A stretch of DNA of 64,000 nucleotides from contig VXCM01003304.1 of the NCBI GenBank assembly GCA_014773175.1, positions 1-64,000 of the forward strand. The letters are read 5' to 3'. Made by a program: the position numbers and the translations under genes. This document shows positions 1 to 10,295 of this stretch, one piece after another. Each line of letters opens with the position of its first letter. Positions within the stretch are counted from its first letter, which is position 1. Source of the DNA: Lucifuga dentata. Lineage: Eukaryota; Chordata; Actinopteri; Ophidiiformes; Bythitidae. Below the pieces are notes generated by a model. It searched no databases. It was not told the DNA's origin and saw only the letters and a list, made by a program, of their open reading frames with translations.

Positions 1-1
1 A

Positions 2-1578
2 AGCAGTGAGGAAGAGTCAGGGGTAGATATGTCCAACAACAGTCCTGAGCCAAATAAAAGAGGACGAGGGAGGCCTAAAGTATCTAAGAAGTTGCAGCTA
101 TGTGTTACAGATGTTAACCTGATGAAACTGCCTACAGTCATTACCAATGGTGATGCCCAGCCCCAGAGAGGAAGAGGACGTCCAAAAGGCTCCACGAAGA
201 AAAAAATATTAGGAGTTGAGAGTGCTAATAATTCTCTCACACCTCAGAGTGGTCGAGGGAGGCCTAAAGGATCAGTGTCTAAAAAACGGGCTTATAACGA
301 AGACGATGCTGAGACAGACCATCCTCCTAAGAAAGAAGGTTGGCCAAAAGAGTCTACAAGAAAGAAGGCTTCTGCTGGCCAAGATGAACTGGGAGCAGAC
401 TTGTCAAATGGTGACTCTGACCCATCAGAAACCTCCAACATAAAGCGCAATGAGGAAACAAGTGGTGAAGAGGTTGAAGGCAGTTCAGCATCACCGAGGA
501 AACGGGGTCGGCCAAGGGGCTCTCTGACTACGAAACACCAAACANAGGCAGTTCAGCATCACCGAGGAAACGGGGTCGGCCAAGGGGCTCTCTGACTACG
601 AAACACCAAACAAAAGTGAACTCTGAGGAGTCAGAAGCTGACTTGTCTGATGAAAACATAAACTCGTCAAAAGGAGGGCGAGGCACACCAAAGAAGGTGA
701 TGAAGTCAGTATCGAATGGAATCAAAAATACATCTCATAGAGGGAGGGGACGGCCGAGGAAAGAGAAAAGTGACAGTGGAAAGCAACAAGACCAAGACAC
801 AGATGGTTCCCCGCCAGCTAAGAGAGGAAGAGGTCGACCCAAAGGCTCCCTAAACAAGAAATTCTCACCCTACAAAACACCTGGTAAGGTCGGCCGACCA
901 AAGAGAGTGCACATCTCACCCGTAAGAATGGAAATGGAAATGGTTCTCTCCACACGAAGAACAAAGCGTGGTCGACCGAGAAAAAACCCAGCCAAAAGAG
1001 GAAGACCGAGGAAATATCCTTTACTATCACCTGATGAGCTGAAAAAGCCCAAAGTGTGGAAGCCACTGGGAAGGCCGAGGAAATATCCACGTCCTGATCC
1101 TCCAGAGGGAATGCTGCCAACCCCCCGCAGAGGCCGCGGTCGGCCTCGGAAGATCGAGTCTAAGAGAGGTACACACTTGTATAAGAGTTTGCCATTGACC
1201 GATCCATCCTCACCAAGCAGCCCCAATGATGAAATCCCAAGAAAGAGAGGCCGCCCCTCAAGTATCGCAAAAGGTGAAGACGGCACAACACGGAAAAGAG
1301 GCCGGCCCAAAGGTTCCCCCAACAAAAATAAAGCCCTGAATGAAATGCGAGCTGACAGTGCACTTCCTGTGAAACGCCCAAAAGCAAAGAGCGATTTGTT
1401 TACGGATGAGGAGGATTCTAAAGAAGGGAAGACAGAAGAAGAGGCCGATCACGACAGGGACACCGTGACGCCCGACGATAAAGAAAATACTGAAGAAACT
1501 GTCAGTGACGAGGATGCAGGCTTTGGCGTTCTTGATGGTTGTGACTTGCCTGAGAGCACTGCGGCATCTCGCAATTGA
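2..1578 (+). CDS. Multi-AT-hook chromatin protein (D1/HMGA-like), 3' part
   Basis: The reading frame is open from base 2, so the 5' end of the gene lies outside the window. About 13 AT-hook cores (GRP flanked by R/K, such as KRGRGRPK and KRGRPRKYP) plus two degenerate ones are spread through about 440 residues. AT-hooks insert the R-G-R-P core into the minor groove of AT-rich DNA, so the product is probably a nuclear, chromatin-bound protein. The C-terminal ~65 residues are strongly acidic (DEEDSKEGKTEEEAD, then SDEDAG), as in HMGA and D1-type proteins. The frame appears to break at 545, but 478-544 and 546-612 are the same 67 bases around one n. Counting that block once restores a single frame of 502 residues in the window. 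No intron is visible. The architecture is clear; orthology to a named gene is not. Confidence 0.8.
478..612. repeat. 67-bp direct duplication around a single n (assembly join)
   Basis: Bases 478-544 and 546-612 are identical and separated by n at 545. The extra 68 bases shift the AT-hook reading frame. This is most likely an unmerged contig overlap rather than biology. Confidence 0.85.
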
Positions 1579-2746
1579 AGTCAGTAACTTGGCTTGATGA
1601 ACAGTCCGACGCGGTGCGACTTGGAATCCGGTTCAACCAAAAGGCGCATCAGAAAGAACTTGCACAGCACGAGAGGAAAACACACTTCTAGTTGCTGTTC
1701 TTAAACCNAAGGCGCATCAGAAAGAACTTGCACAGCACGAGAGGAAAACACACTTCTAGTTGCTGTTCTTAAACCCGAGAAAACACTCGTCACTTGTTTT
1801 TAACATTTTATCAGTTGGATACTAGATATTCAGCAGGTCTTCTGTTTTCCTGACTAACTCGTTCAGTTTATTTTAATGTGGTTTGACGTCTCTGATGTCT
1901 TCATTAAAACAGACGATTTTATATATTTTTCTTTCTCTCCTGAGGTAAAACCTTTAACTAGAGATACTGAACAAGCATGTAGAAGTTATCACTGATTGCT
2001 CCGGTTTTTATTTAGCTCCCAGTCATTTTTGCTGAAACATGAGAGTCACGTTTCTCAGTGACACGGAGGGAGAATAAGTCAAATGATGGGGGAAAAAATC
2101 ATTGCTGCACTATTAATTATGTAATGGGGCTTTTGGGGGATATGATGGGAATTGATTTTTGAAATCTTGCTCAGTGCTATTTCACTGTTAATCATGTCTT
2201 CAGATTTAGTTTCGCTTTAACTGCCAAAGCTTTGAATGTATTGTTAGTTGCCGTTATCAAGACACATTCCTCCACCAAACAAAAGATTTTCAGCTGTTCG
2301 GCTCTGTTTCACACACCGTGAAGATTTCCTCCATGTCTGTTTAATTTTCTGTTTTATTAGTTTTTAATTAGTCAAGTTTTTTTTTTTTTTTTTNATTTTT
2401 TTTTTTTTTTTTATAGCATATTCTGTTGTATTTGCAGCAGTAATTACAATTTCACTGTTTTCTCTAAATGTTTCTCTAAATGTGTAGCTGTGAAACTTTT
2501 TTCTAACTTGAACTGTCAGGAGATTCAGTTTTATTTCACAAGACTTGTTTTTCAGTACCCTGTGAAAAAAAGTGTGACATGTTTCTGTCTAGTCCTTTAT
2601 GTTTTTATACATCCAATACATCATTATCCCAGATAATAATAACCCTTTTCTAGTTAAAAGTGCTTCTGAGTCCAGTTATATGTATGAGAATGTGAGATGG
2701 GGATGATAGGAGGCTAAAGATTTTAAAGTCTTTAAAATCCAATTAG
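1579..2746 (+). other. Proximal 3'UTR of the AT-hook gene
   Basis: AT-rich sequence with no coding potential follows the stop codon. It includes a second single-n join (1641-1707 repeated at 1709-1775 around n at 1708) and a poly-T run split by n at 2394. The real transcript end is not visible; candidate AATAAA signals lie at 3147 and 3394. Confidence 0.5.
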
Positions 2747-3343
2747 TGGGGATGGCAGTTTCTTGGCTTCGAGACGTCTCAACACATGCAGCTATATTGT
2801 TTCGAAACGTTTCGAAATGTCTCGAAACGTCTCGCTCAACATTGGCATCTACTGGTAGGTGTTGTAATTGCAGCAGTGTTGAATGCCTCTTGTTCCAAAA
2901 CATGAAAAGTTTTTGTGCAGGTGCAATCATACCATAAATTATTAATTGAGGACTTGTATTGTATATATGTGAGTAAAGACGCACCCTTTGTGCTGTGTCT
3001 CAGGTGGTATAGTTTATAGACCTTATCAATATTTATCTTATCACATCTATGTCGGCAACTGACAACTATTTTTGTTTATTATATTTATGAGATGATTATT
3101 ATGTCTGCATTTTAATTTGTGCCAATTGTTCTCTATACCCGTTTTTAATAAATCCTTTCCCTTAATTCATTGAAGAAAATTGTGGTGCGTGCGTCACTGC
3201 GTTGGTGTTTTGCCACGCCTCCTAAACGTCACGTGACGACTGCGTGAGAAGTTTCGAGACAGGTGTCGGAGCACCGAAACGGAGCGTGTTGGTGTGTTTC
3301 CAAACCGTTCGAACTTGTCGAAATTGCCATCCCTACCAATTAG
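2739..3343. mobile_element. Non-autonomous hAT-type DNA transposon, 589 bp, with 8-bp TSD
   Basis: The 8-bp sequence CCAATTAG occurs at 2739-2746 and 3336-3343 and directly flanks 2747-3335. The element ends are inverted: TGGGGATGGCAGTTTC at the left and, on the opposite strand, TAGGGATGGCAATTTC at the right. An 8-bp target duplication and TAGGG-like termini are typical of hAT elements. No transposase frame is present. The interior has short CGAAACG/CGAGACG-type inverted motifs near both ends. An AATAAA at 3147-3152 lies inside it and could end the upstream gene's transcripts. Confidence 0.8.
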
Positions 3344-3393
3344 TTTTTGTGTATTTTGAACAAAATGCCAATAATTTGTGAGATTATGATTGA

Positions 3394-3399
3394 AATAAA
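3394..3399 (+). terminator. Candidate poly(A) signal AATAAA of the AT-hook gene
   Basis: AATAAA is followed within 30 bases by a T/GT-rich stretch, as expected of a cleavage region. It lies just beyond the hAT insertion. The choice between this and the signal at 3147 is undecided. Confidence 0.4.
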
Positions 3400-4406
3400 A
3401 TCTGGTCTTTCTGTTTTATTTTTTATGGTGTGGTGTGATGTTTAAATTTTATATGGATGTTTTGGTTTTTTTGTACCATTTCCTCTTCTGACTGTTTACA
3501 TACACATGCTGTGTTAGAGAATGATTAACCATGTTTCAAAGCTCCACCCTCACCTGTCCTGTTTGGTGACTTACGCACCTGAGGATGAACAGCAAAGCTC
3601 GTGTCTGATAAAAGAGGAATCACTCCACCAGTTAAACCTAGTTCATCATTTAAAGAAGACATTATGGCTGTTAACTATGACAAAATAAAAGACACCAAAC
3701 GTCTAAATAACATATTATATGTCAGGGGCAGTGCAGTAAATAGCCTCAGGTAGCTTTTCTAGGTCGTGTGTGTTTCTTGAGGCCGAGAATAAAGTCTGCT
3801 GTGCAGTGGCGCCTGAAGAATATCTTCAGTTGTGCATAAATATTATATATCATATGTATCTGGGGCGTCCAGATCAGGCAGGCCAGTAAAAATCTTGGAG
3901 TGGAACTTTAAAATGTGATACTTCTTTTACACCTTAGCAGATTGTATAAAAATTGTTTTCTATGCCACTTTTAGAGCGTCATTATAGATAAATGCCATAG
4001 GATTTTTTATTTTTATTTATTTATTTTTTTTATTTATGATTCTAGATAGTCTAGATGTTCATGTTATTTATAATATATATTGTTGAGAATTAGTGGGGAT
4101 GCATTTTGAAATAGGAATCACCTCTTATTCTAAATTCTTCATGGAATGGAAAAACACTTTCAAAATAGATTTTAATATTTTCTGAAGAAAATTTTATTCA
4201 TAAATGAAAGTTTATTCCATGTTTTTGTGGGGGTTTTTTCTGTATAAGAAACAGTGCCCTCTACAGGTGTACTAAGGTGATTTTTTTTTTAAGAATATGA
4301 ATAGAAAATAATCCCAAAACACAATTTCTTTTAAGTCCACTTTTTCTTTGTTAAATAAACAACTATTTTCAGTTGTTAATATTTGTCATTTTTTTTTTTT
4401 TGNGTC

Positions 4407-4457
<51 letters not shown>

Positions 4458-4480
4458 TGTTTTTTTTTTAACAGAAAGGT
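3400..4480. other. Intergenic spacer
   Basis: AT-rich DNA with no supportable gene. It ends in a (CTTT)n microsatellite at 4407-4458, next to a single n at 4403. Confidence 0.5.
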
Positions 4481-4499
4481 TTCAGCCTAGAGGGCAGAA

Positions 4500-4507
4500 T
4501 GACGTCA
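4500..4507 (+). promoter_or_regulatory. Palindromic CRE (TGACGTCA) in the tmem79 promoter region
   Basis: A full-consensus CREB/ATF site lies about 220 bases upstream of the non-coding exon's donor and just after a long microsatellite, in locally more GC-rich sequence. The position suits a core promoter; function is inferred. Confidence 0.45.
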
Positions 4508-4559
4508 GCAATCAATAAGCAAAGTCTTGATGCTATGATGTTTCCGGTCAGCAAAGAAG

Positions 4560-4723
4560 CAGCAGAGTGACCGCTCGTGTTTTTTTCGGCTCTCTGGTGA
4601 AGGAATGGATCTGGTCACCTGCCTGATAAATTTTCATTTCAGTGTCAAACTAAACTCAGCAGATTACCTCTGTCAGACTAAATTACGGCTCGTTAATTCG
4701 CTGATGTGACAGAATCAGCGCAG
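4560..4723 (+). other. tmem79: Probable non-coding first exon of tmem79
   Basis: The donor is excellent (CAG|GTAAGT after 4723) and pairs with the acceptor TTGTCTTCTCAG at 6003. The exon start is approximate because no TATA box is evident. The sequence is more GC-rich than its surroundings. Confidence 0.5.
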
Positions 4724-6003
4724 GTAAGTCAAAACATTTACTTTCATATTATTCACAGTGTTAAACTGTCTCAAAGTTCGTTTGAAATAGTGGTTAAACT
4801 AGTTTGTTCCCAGCCTGAAGCGAGTGAAATTCCTGTGCTGACACTAAAACAGGCCTGTGGACGCTGATTTGACTGTTTCATGTCTTTGTTCAAGGCTCAC
4901 TGGTCAAACTTTGGACTGTGAAGTTTGGCTCATTAATGTCTGTTATTGTGAACAAGCAACATTATAGTGAAAGAAATTAAACTTAAAGATTAATTTAACA
5001 CTAAGGCAGTGGAGGAGCCAGACAATTTTCTTAGGGGTGGCCAGGCTGAGACCAGTGTTCTTTTTGGGGTGGCACCTTGGTGTTTTGTTCAGGTTTTTTC
5101 TACATGTTGCAGTGTTATAGGCCAAATATGACCTGTTTCAGCCATTCACTCAGGCATCAATGACTGTAATGAGCTCCAACAAACCATTATGTCTGTTTAG
5201 ACAATTCAGCAGAGTTTAGAGGATGCTTGCTTTTAGCTAAAATCTGGGTATATTATCTAAAAATAGTCTAGTCAGCAGAAATAATGATAAGTGATTATCC
5301 TCTTTGAAAACAACTTAATAAAAACTTGAAGCAAAAAAGAAGATGGGAATTTGTGTAATATGTTATTACGCAAACCCTTTGTGTCGCTGCTTAAAGATTT
5401 AGTTTTAAACTCCGGAAAGATCTTGTAGTTTCTGTTTGGTAGATATAGGATTTTAGTTTATTTATAGAGGTTTGTAAAATGCATTAATAAGGTTTCAGAT
5501 TTTCTAAATATTGACGACATCACAGATTGGGGTCTTATTTTTTGGGGAGATGTTAATTTTCAGAGATGATGGAGTGTCTGTGGCAAAACAGTGAGAAGAT
5601 CAAATTATACATCATATCCTTCGAGTATGATAAATAATGTTGCTGTATCCAAAAAGTTTCTGCTTTTGAATCGTTGCACGACTCTCCCTGAAAAGTTGGC
5701 AATAGATAAAAAGTAAAGAATAACTCCACACTGTTGGGAATAACGCATGTTCACCATTCAATCCTTCACTCACGGTCAGATGTAGAACATGTTTACCGCG
5801 GTTTTCAGGTTGAATTTTAGTTGATTTTACTGTTATTCTAATACAAAAACAAGACTTGCTCTACACAACATGCAGGCTTGTTCATGGGCAGAATCAGCCA
5901 TGGCAACACACCCACAATAAAAAGATAATTGAACTTTGACTTTTATGAATCTGCAGCCTGATAATGTGGTTTTGAACATTGTTGTAACTTTTTGTCTTCT
6001 CAG
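4724..6003 (+). other. tmem79: tmem79 intron 1 (inferred)
   Basis: No coding signal. The block at about 5005-5110 (GGGGTGGCCAGGCTGAGACC and a related GGGGTGGCACC stretch) has the look of an old interspersed repeat, but I cannot place it in a family. Confidence 0.4.
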
Positions 6004-6801
6004 AGCCATAATTTACTGAGAAAAATCAACACAGATGGCTAAAGATGAGTTTTAGCAGCTGGAAGAGACATCAGAGTCTGACTGAGAAACATCTGCTCAT
6101 TCCAGAGAGAGAAAACTGAATCAAAAAATCAAGTGTGGCAACAATGTCTGGCCAAAGTGTGTTAATGTTAGACTCGGCTGAAAAGGCTGTAAGACCTGAT
6201 CAAGCTGCAGAACCGCAAATATCAGCAGGTAAAAATCTGCAAGGCTTGGAGAGTAAAACGTCAGAGGGAAAGTCTGAAGAAGAGGAGTTCAGGGAGGAGG
6301 AGGAAGAAGGAGTCGTTGTTTTGCAGGTGAGCACTCTGCCGTGGCCAGGAGATAAAGACAAGAGGCCGCAGACGGACACGGACGATGGGGTTTGGTCAGA
6401 AAAAGGAGGTTTGGAGCAGATGGCAACAAGTGGAGGAAGCCAGAAGCTGTCAGAGGTGCAGAACCAGGCTGAAAGCAACAGAAAGAGACAAAACAAGTGG
6501 AGGGAGAGCATGCCAGAAGGAGAGAAATGGAGGGATGATGAGATTGAGGTGGAACGGGGAGAGAAAGGGGACAGCTCACTCGCAGACGATGAAGAGGAGG
6601 AGGAGGAAGAAGATGGACTATCCAATTGGATGCCAGAGAAAGCTGCTCTGGTTTTCACTCCACAAGTCAAGATTGTGCAACCATTGAACAAAGAGCTTCC
6701 TGAGGAGGACTTCACGGAGGAGGTGCAGAAGGAGCCACAGCCAGAGCCTAGCTCCGCCTTGCTGCTGCACCCAGACTGGACGGAGCAGGATGACAAACAC
6801 T
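6004..6801 (+). CDS. tmem79: tmem79 exon 2 (5'UTR 6004-6143, coding 6144-6801)
   Basis: The acceptor TTCTCAG precedes 6004 and the donor ACT|GTGAGT follows 6801 (phase 1). The frame would run on to 6854, but the family alignment jumps to exon 3, so the last 17 residues of that open frame are intronic. It encodes the cytoplasmic acidic N-terminus, with poly-Glu runs at about residues 50-60 and 152-158. Confidence 0.85.
6035..6119 (+). promoter_or_regulatory. tmem79: Two overlapping upstream ORFs in the tmem79 5'UTR
   Basis: One ATG opens a six-codon frame (6035-6055) and a second, in another register, a 24-codon frame (6045-6119). Both close before the main ATG at 6144. Such uORFs usually lower translation of the main frame. 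They are present only if exon 2 starts at 6004 as inferred. Confidence 0.5.
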
Positions 6802-9800
6802 GTGAGTCTGTGACAGAAACACTGCCTGTGGAAATCATCTTAGAAGCCATCTGATCACTTTCCCTCTATCTGATGTTTAATAAAGTTACAGATATTCTTT
6901 TGGGAAAATTAGTAAAACCAGATGATCACTGCTTTGGTTTTTATGTTTGCTTGTATGTTACTCCCATGTTTCAGCTATGCAGGAAAACATGATCCGGAGC
7001 CTGGACGACATTAGATATTTGAAGTCTAAAACCCATTTAACCATAAATGCTAAAAAACGAGCAGTGGTATTTAAATTGTAGGCTACCTGTCAACATTGAG
7101 CCGATTTTAAGCTGCGTTCGAGGTACCTCGGAAATCGGATTTTCCAACTTCCGACCTCAAACCAATCCAGCCAAATGTAAACAAAAAAAGCATGACTTGA
7201 ACACCAATAAATGCTGTAAGATTAAATAAACTTAGTAATAAATATTAACTAAAGTAAAGTTAGATTACAGGACTGTCTGGTTATGTTTTACAATGATATT
7301 AATCACAGTGGGTATTAAACATTTCTGAAATTATTTACGCTTACGTATCATTGGCAAACAGTTATTATACACTATAACTAGTTAACGTGGCGATATATTT
7401 TGACATTTTTCTTTCACGCAAGAAAAGAAAAAAAACTTTATTCGCCTGTTGGCTGATCATTTCCATTCATAAAGCTCGCTTCCACGGGCGCTGCCGTGTT
7501 GAGTGACGTCATACTCGTGAAGCCGGGGTAGATAATTTTGGTCCGAGTTTCCCAGTCGGAGCTCCGACTTCAAGTGCCGTTCCATCACATTTTTCCAAGT
7601 AGGAAGTCGGAAAAATCCAAGTTCCGAGGTCTGTCGAACGCAGCAACTCTCACTGAAACTTTTGCTGGCATGACGGTTTTATGTTTGTTTATTGCTCCCA
7701 CGAGAAACCGTTTCAATCAACTTTGGTTCCGCTTGGCTTCAGGTGTCCCCTGGCAAACATGCCCCACTTGTAATACCTCCATGCCCCACCAGAGGGCGCG
7801 CCACATAATGACCGAAACAACTGGATTGGTCCAATTACGATTCTGTATAACTGTATTATGTATGTATTATGTATTAATATATTACTGTATTATGTGTATG
7901 ACTTCAAGGCAACTGGACTGGAAGGTGTTCAGCGGCTTCTTCTGAATGTCATGACAGATGCAGATTTTCCCCAAACAAAATAACAGATCTTGTTGTCTTC
8001 TGTGTCAGATGTGTTGTGCAGTGAAAAAGTGAAGCTGGCTCTGGCCACAGCAGCTTCAGCCATCATCTTCCCCTTCCTGGTGTGGGGAGGTTACGCCCTC
8101 CTTCCCTTTGACTCCCCACTGCTGGAGACTGCTCCCCTCAGGCTGGTGTACACACTCCGCTGCTCCTTCTTTGCCATCATCCCCATCCTGTTGGGTGAGA
8201 CACCGATCACTCTTATTCACACTCTGAACGTCACTGTGTTAGTGCGTTTAATAGAGAATTTTTACGACTTCTGTATCAAGAAATATTTTTTATGTTCATA
8301 CTTGCATTTTGGCATTGCAAAATCACACACATTACATTAGTGCCAACTATTTTCCAACATTTTAGAATTGTTTTTCCTACCTTCCAGGCTGCCACTGGTT
8401 TGAGTTCATTTAAAAATAAACTTGTAGAGACTCGAAACATGTTCAAGATAATTAATCACAGGGAACAAAATTTTGTTTTTATTTTTTGTGGAAGTTATGT
8501 AATTTAACTGGTCCAACGTGGAGTTGTACGGAAAATAAATGCATGTCTCTGCCAAGGAAAGTAGGAGAGAAGAAAATTAAAAATGCATTCAGGCATACGT
8601 GTTAGCAGGCAAAACCTTGAATTTTAAATGGGTGCGTCACCTGAATATATTAATTTGAAGGATTGGGAGATTTGGCAAAATAATAGGAAAACTAAAATAC
8701 AGTTTTATGTTTTGAAAAATGGTTGCCAGTAACCTAATTAAACATGCAAAATCACTGGCATGTCCTTTAATATTCTCACTATTCACAAACAGCACAAATT
8801 GAATAAATTGGTTTTATTTCATTTCTTCATTAATGTGTGTGTGTGTGTGTGTGTGTGTGTATGCGTGAGTGCAGGTGTGTTGGTGCAGGGCGTGGCCAGG
8901 CTGCGTTATGGTGAACTGAAGCCGCTTTTTAAGGGGAAAGCGCAGAGCAGAGAGGTGGCTGTACACTGGCACTATGTCAGTGAGTCACTGGCTCTCTTCC
9001 TCTTCTACTTCCTACAGCTTGCTGTCATGGCAACCTACGTTGGCCAGGAGCTGGTCAAGCTGGTGCCACTGCTCACCATCATATTTGTTTTTGGCAGGTA
9101 AGTGCATCTTGACAGAAGAATTGTTTTTTGTTTTTGGTTTTTTTTTTTTTTTATGTATATGCTGCATTCCACTTACCTTGGAACTCAAATTTTTCCAACC
9201 TCCTACTTTTAAAACTGCGTTGGAACATCACTTAAGTCGAAACTCCGACTGGGAAACTTGGACCAAAATTATCTACCCTGACTTCACGAGTATGACATCA
9301 CTCAGCATGGCAGCACCCGTGTTAGCGAGCTTTATGAATGGAAATGATCAGCTAACAGCTGAATAAATATTTTTTCTTGCGTGAAATTGGAAGAAAAAGG
9401 TCAAAATATATCGCCAAGTTAACTATTTATAGTGCATAATAAGTTTGCCACTGATACGTAAGCGTAAATAATTTCAAAATATTACTTCCCTGCGCAAAGT
9501 TTAATAGTGCTTAAAAGTTTTAATACCTACTGTGATTAATATCATTGTAAAACAACACAGTCAACAGTCCTGTAATCTAATTTTACTTTAGTATTTATTA
9601 GTAAGTTTATTTAATCTTACAGTATTTATTGGTGTTCAGCCATGATTTTTTTGTTTACATTTGGATGGAACATTTTGAGGTCGAAAGTCAGAACTTCCGA
9701 CTGGGAAACATCCGACTTCTGAGGTAGCTCGCACGTAACATTGGTCTCCAAACCAGAGAGGGGATGGATAGAGGATTGTGTGTGTGCGTGATATCGAAAT

Positions 9801-10295
9801 TGTGAGGATTGTGTATGTGTGATATCAGAAATAGAAAATAAGACCAGCACTTTTTTTGTGTGTGATATCGCCTTAAACTAATATATCTGACAGTATTTTT
9901 ATAACAATATTCAAGACAGTATGAACAGTGTAACACTGAACAGGCTGTAACAACTTGAATACGTATTTAAAAAAAAGGCATGATTTGATTTGGATCGCAG
10001 TCTGCACATTGAGGATGGGGTTACAGGCAGGCCTTAAATGTCCCTCATAGAATGTTGTGAGTGTGAGAATCTCATGTTTTTGTTGTGTGTGTTGTGCTGC
10101 AGGCTGATCTACTGGCTGTGTCTCTCCCTGGGCAGCAGCGTGAGAGGATTTGGCTTCGGCTTGTCTTTCTTCCCCATACTGGTCATGCTGGGCGTCAACC
10201 TGTACTACATCTGCTCCTCAGTCGGACAGGGCGCGGTGTTCAACGTCGCCTCGCCCACGACCGCTCCTAGTCCCAGGCAGAACTGGTGGGGTTAA
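6144..10295 (+). CDS. tmem79: Transmembrane protein 79 (mattrin), four coding exons
   Basis: Joining 6144-6801, 8009-8194, 8875-9097 and 10103-10295 gives 419 aa with consistent splice phases (human protein 394 aa). The N-terminal ~220 residues are acidic and low-complexity, with the conserved MPEKAALVF block matching the human LPEKAARAF region. Five membrane segments follow (about residues 228-250, 266-290, 318-339, 344-372 and 378-400), carrying the family signatures [16 protein letters not shown] and [15 protein letters not shown]. The protein ends in NWWG. TMEM79 is a MAPEG-superfamily membrane protein: in mammals it acts in the epidermal lamellar-granule secretory system and in Frizzled degradation via USP8. 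ATG 6144 was chosen because it is the first ATG in the long frame; the frame opens at a GTG nine bases earlier. The gene converges on mef2d, as expected from 1q22 linkage in human. Confidence 0.93.
6802..8008 (+). other. tmem79: tmem79 intron 2
   Basis: Contains the foldback element at 7111-7644. The rest is AT-rich with no other recognisable content. Confidence 0.8.
7111..7644. mobile_element. Foldback/MITE-like element, family A copy 1
   Basis: Starts GCTGCGTTCGAGGTACCTCG and ends with an inverted match (CCGAGG..TCGAACGCAGC). Internal subterminal inverted motifs (TCCAACTTCCGACC versus GTAGGAAGTCGGA) extend the pairing. No transposase frame. A second, oppositely oriented copy lies at 9161-9739, and a terminal fragment at 13321-13376. 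No target duplication could be defined, so the superfamily is open. Confidence 0.7.
8009..8194 (+). CDS. tmem79: tmem79 exon 3
   Basis: Acceptor TTCTGTGTCAG, donor TTGG|GTGAGA. It encodes the first two membrane segments, with the family motif [19 protein letters not shown]. Confidence 0.93.
8300..8766. mobile_element. TTAA-flanked MITE, family B copy 1
   Basis: The right end reads AACATGCAAAATCACTGGCATGTCCT|TTAA in two parts and matches the termini of the copies at 11.07, 11.79, 13.56, 24.03 and 31.12 kb. The left end is degraded. The shared interior includes TTTTCCTACCTTCCAG and GAGACTCGAAA-type blocks. It lies in tmem79 intron 3. Confidence 0.6.
8834..8860 (+). repeat. (TG)n microsatellite upstream of the tmem79 exon 4 acceptor
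   Basis: About 13 TG units end 14 bases before the acceptor AG at 8873-8874 and take the place of a normal polypyrimidine tract. Confidence 0.9.
8875..9097 (+). CDS. tmem79: tmem79 exon 4
   Basis: Acceptor GAGTGCAG, donor GGCAG|GTAAGT. It encodes the loop and membrane segments 3 and 4 ([34 protein letters not shown]). The acceptor has a poor pyrimidine tract because a (TG)n run precedes it; family alignment and phase support the boundary. Confidence 0.92.
9161..9739. mobile_element. Foldback/MITE-like element, family A copy 2 (inverted relative to copy 1)
   Basis: Its first half matches the reverse complement of about 7400-7640, for example the ACTCCGACTGGGAAACTTGG block against CCGAGTTTCCCAGTCGGAG. 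Both halves carry the same subterminal inverted motifs. It lies in tmem79 intron 4. Confidence 0.65.
10103..10295 (+). CDS. tmem79: tmem79 last coding exon
   Basis: Acceptor TGTGCTGCAG. It encodes the end of segment 4 and segment 5 ([19 protein letters not shown] and [15 protein letters not shown]), then a short tail ending NWWG and TAA at 10293. The human protein also ends in a proline/tryptophan-rich PRPWG. Confidence 0.94.

Noticed and set aside
6802..6854. Extension of the tmem79 first coding frame to a stop at 6854
   Set aside because: Family alignment and a GTGAGT donor at 6802 place these 17 codons in the intron.
7538..7945. 135-codon open frame on the plus strand
   Set aside because: Begins within foldback family A and runs into tmem79 intron 2; no protein-like composition or family.
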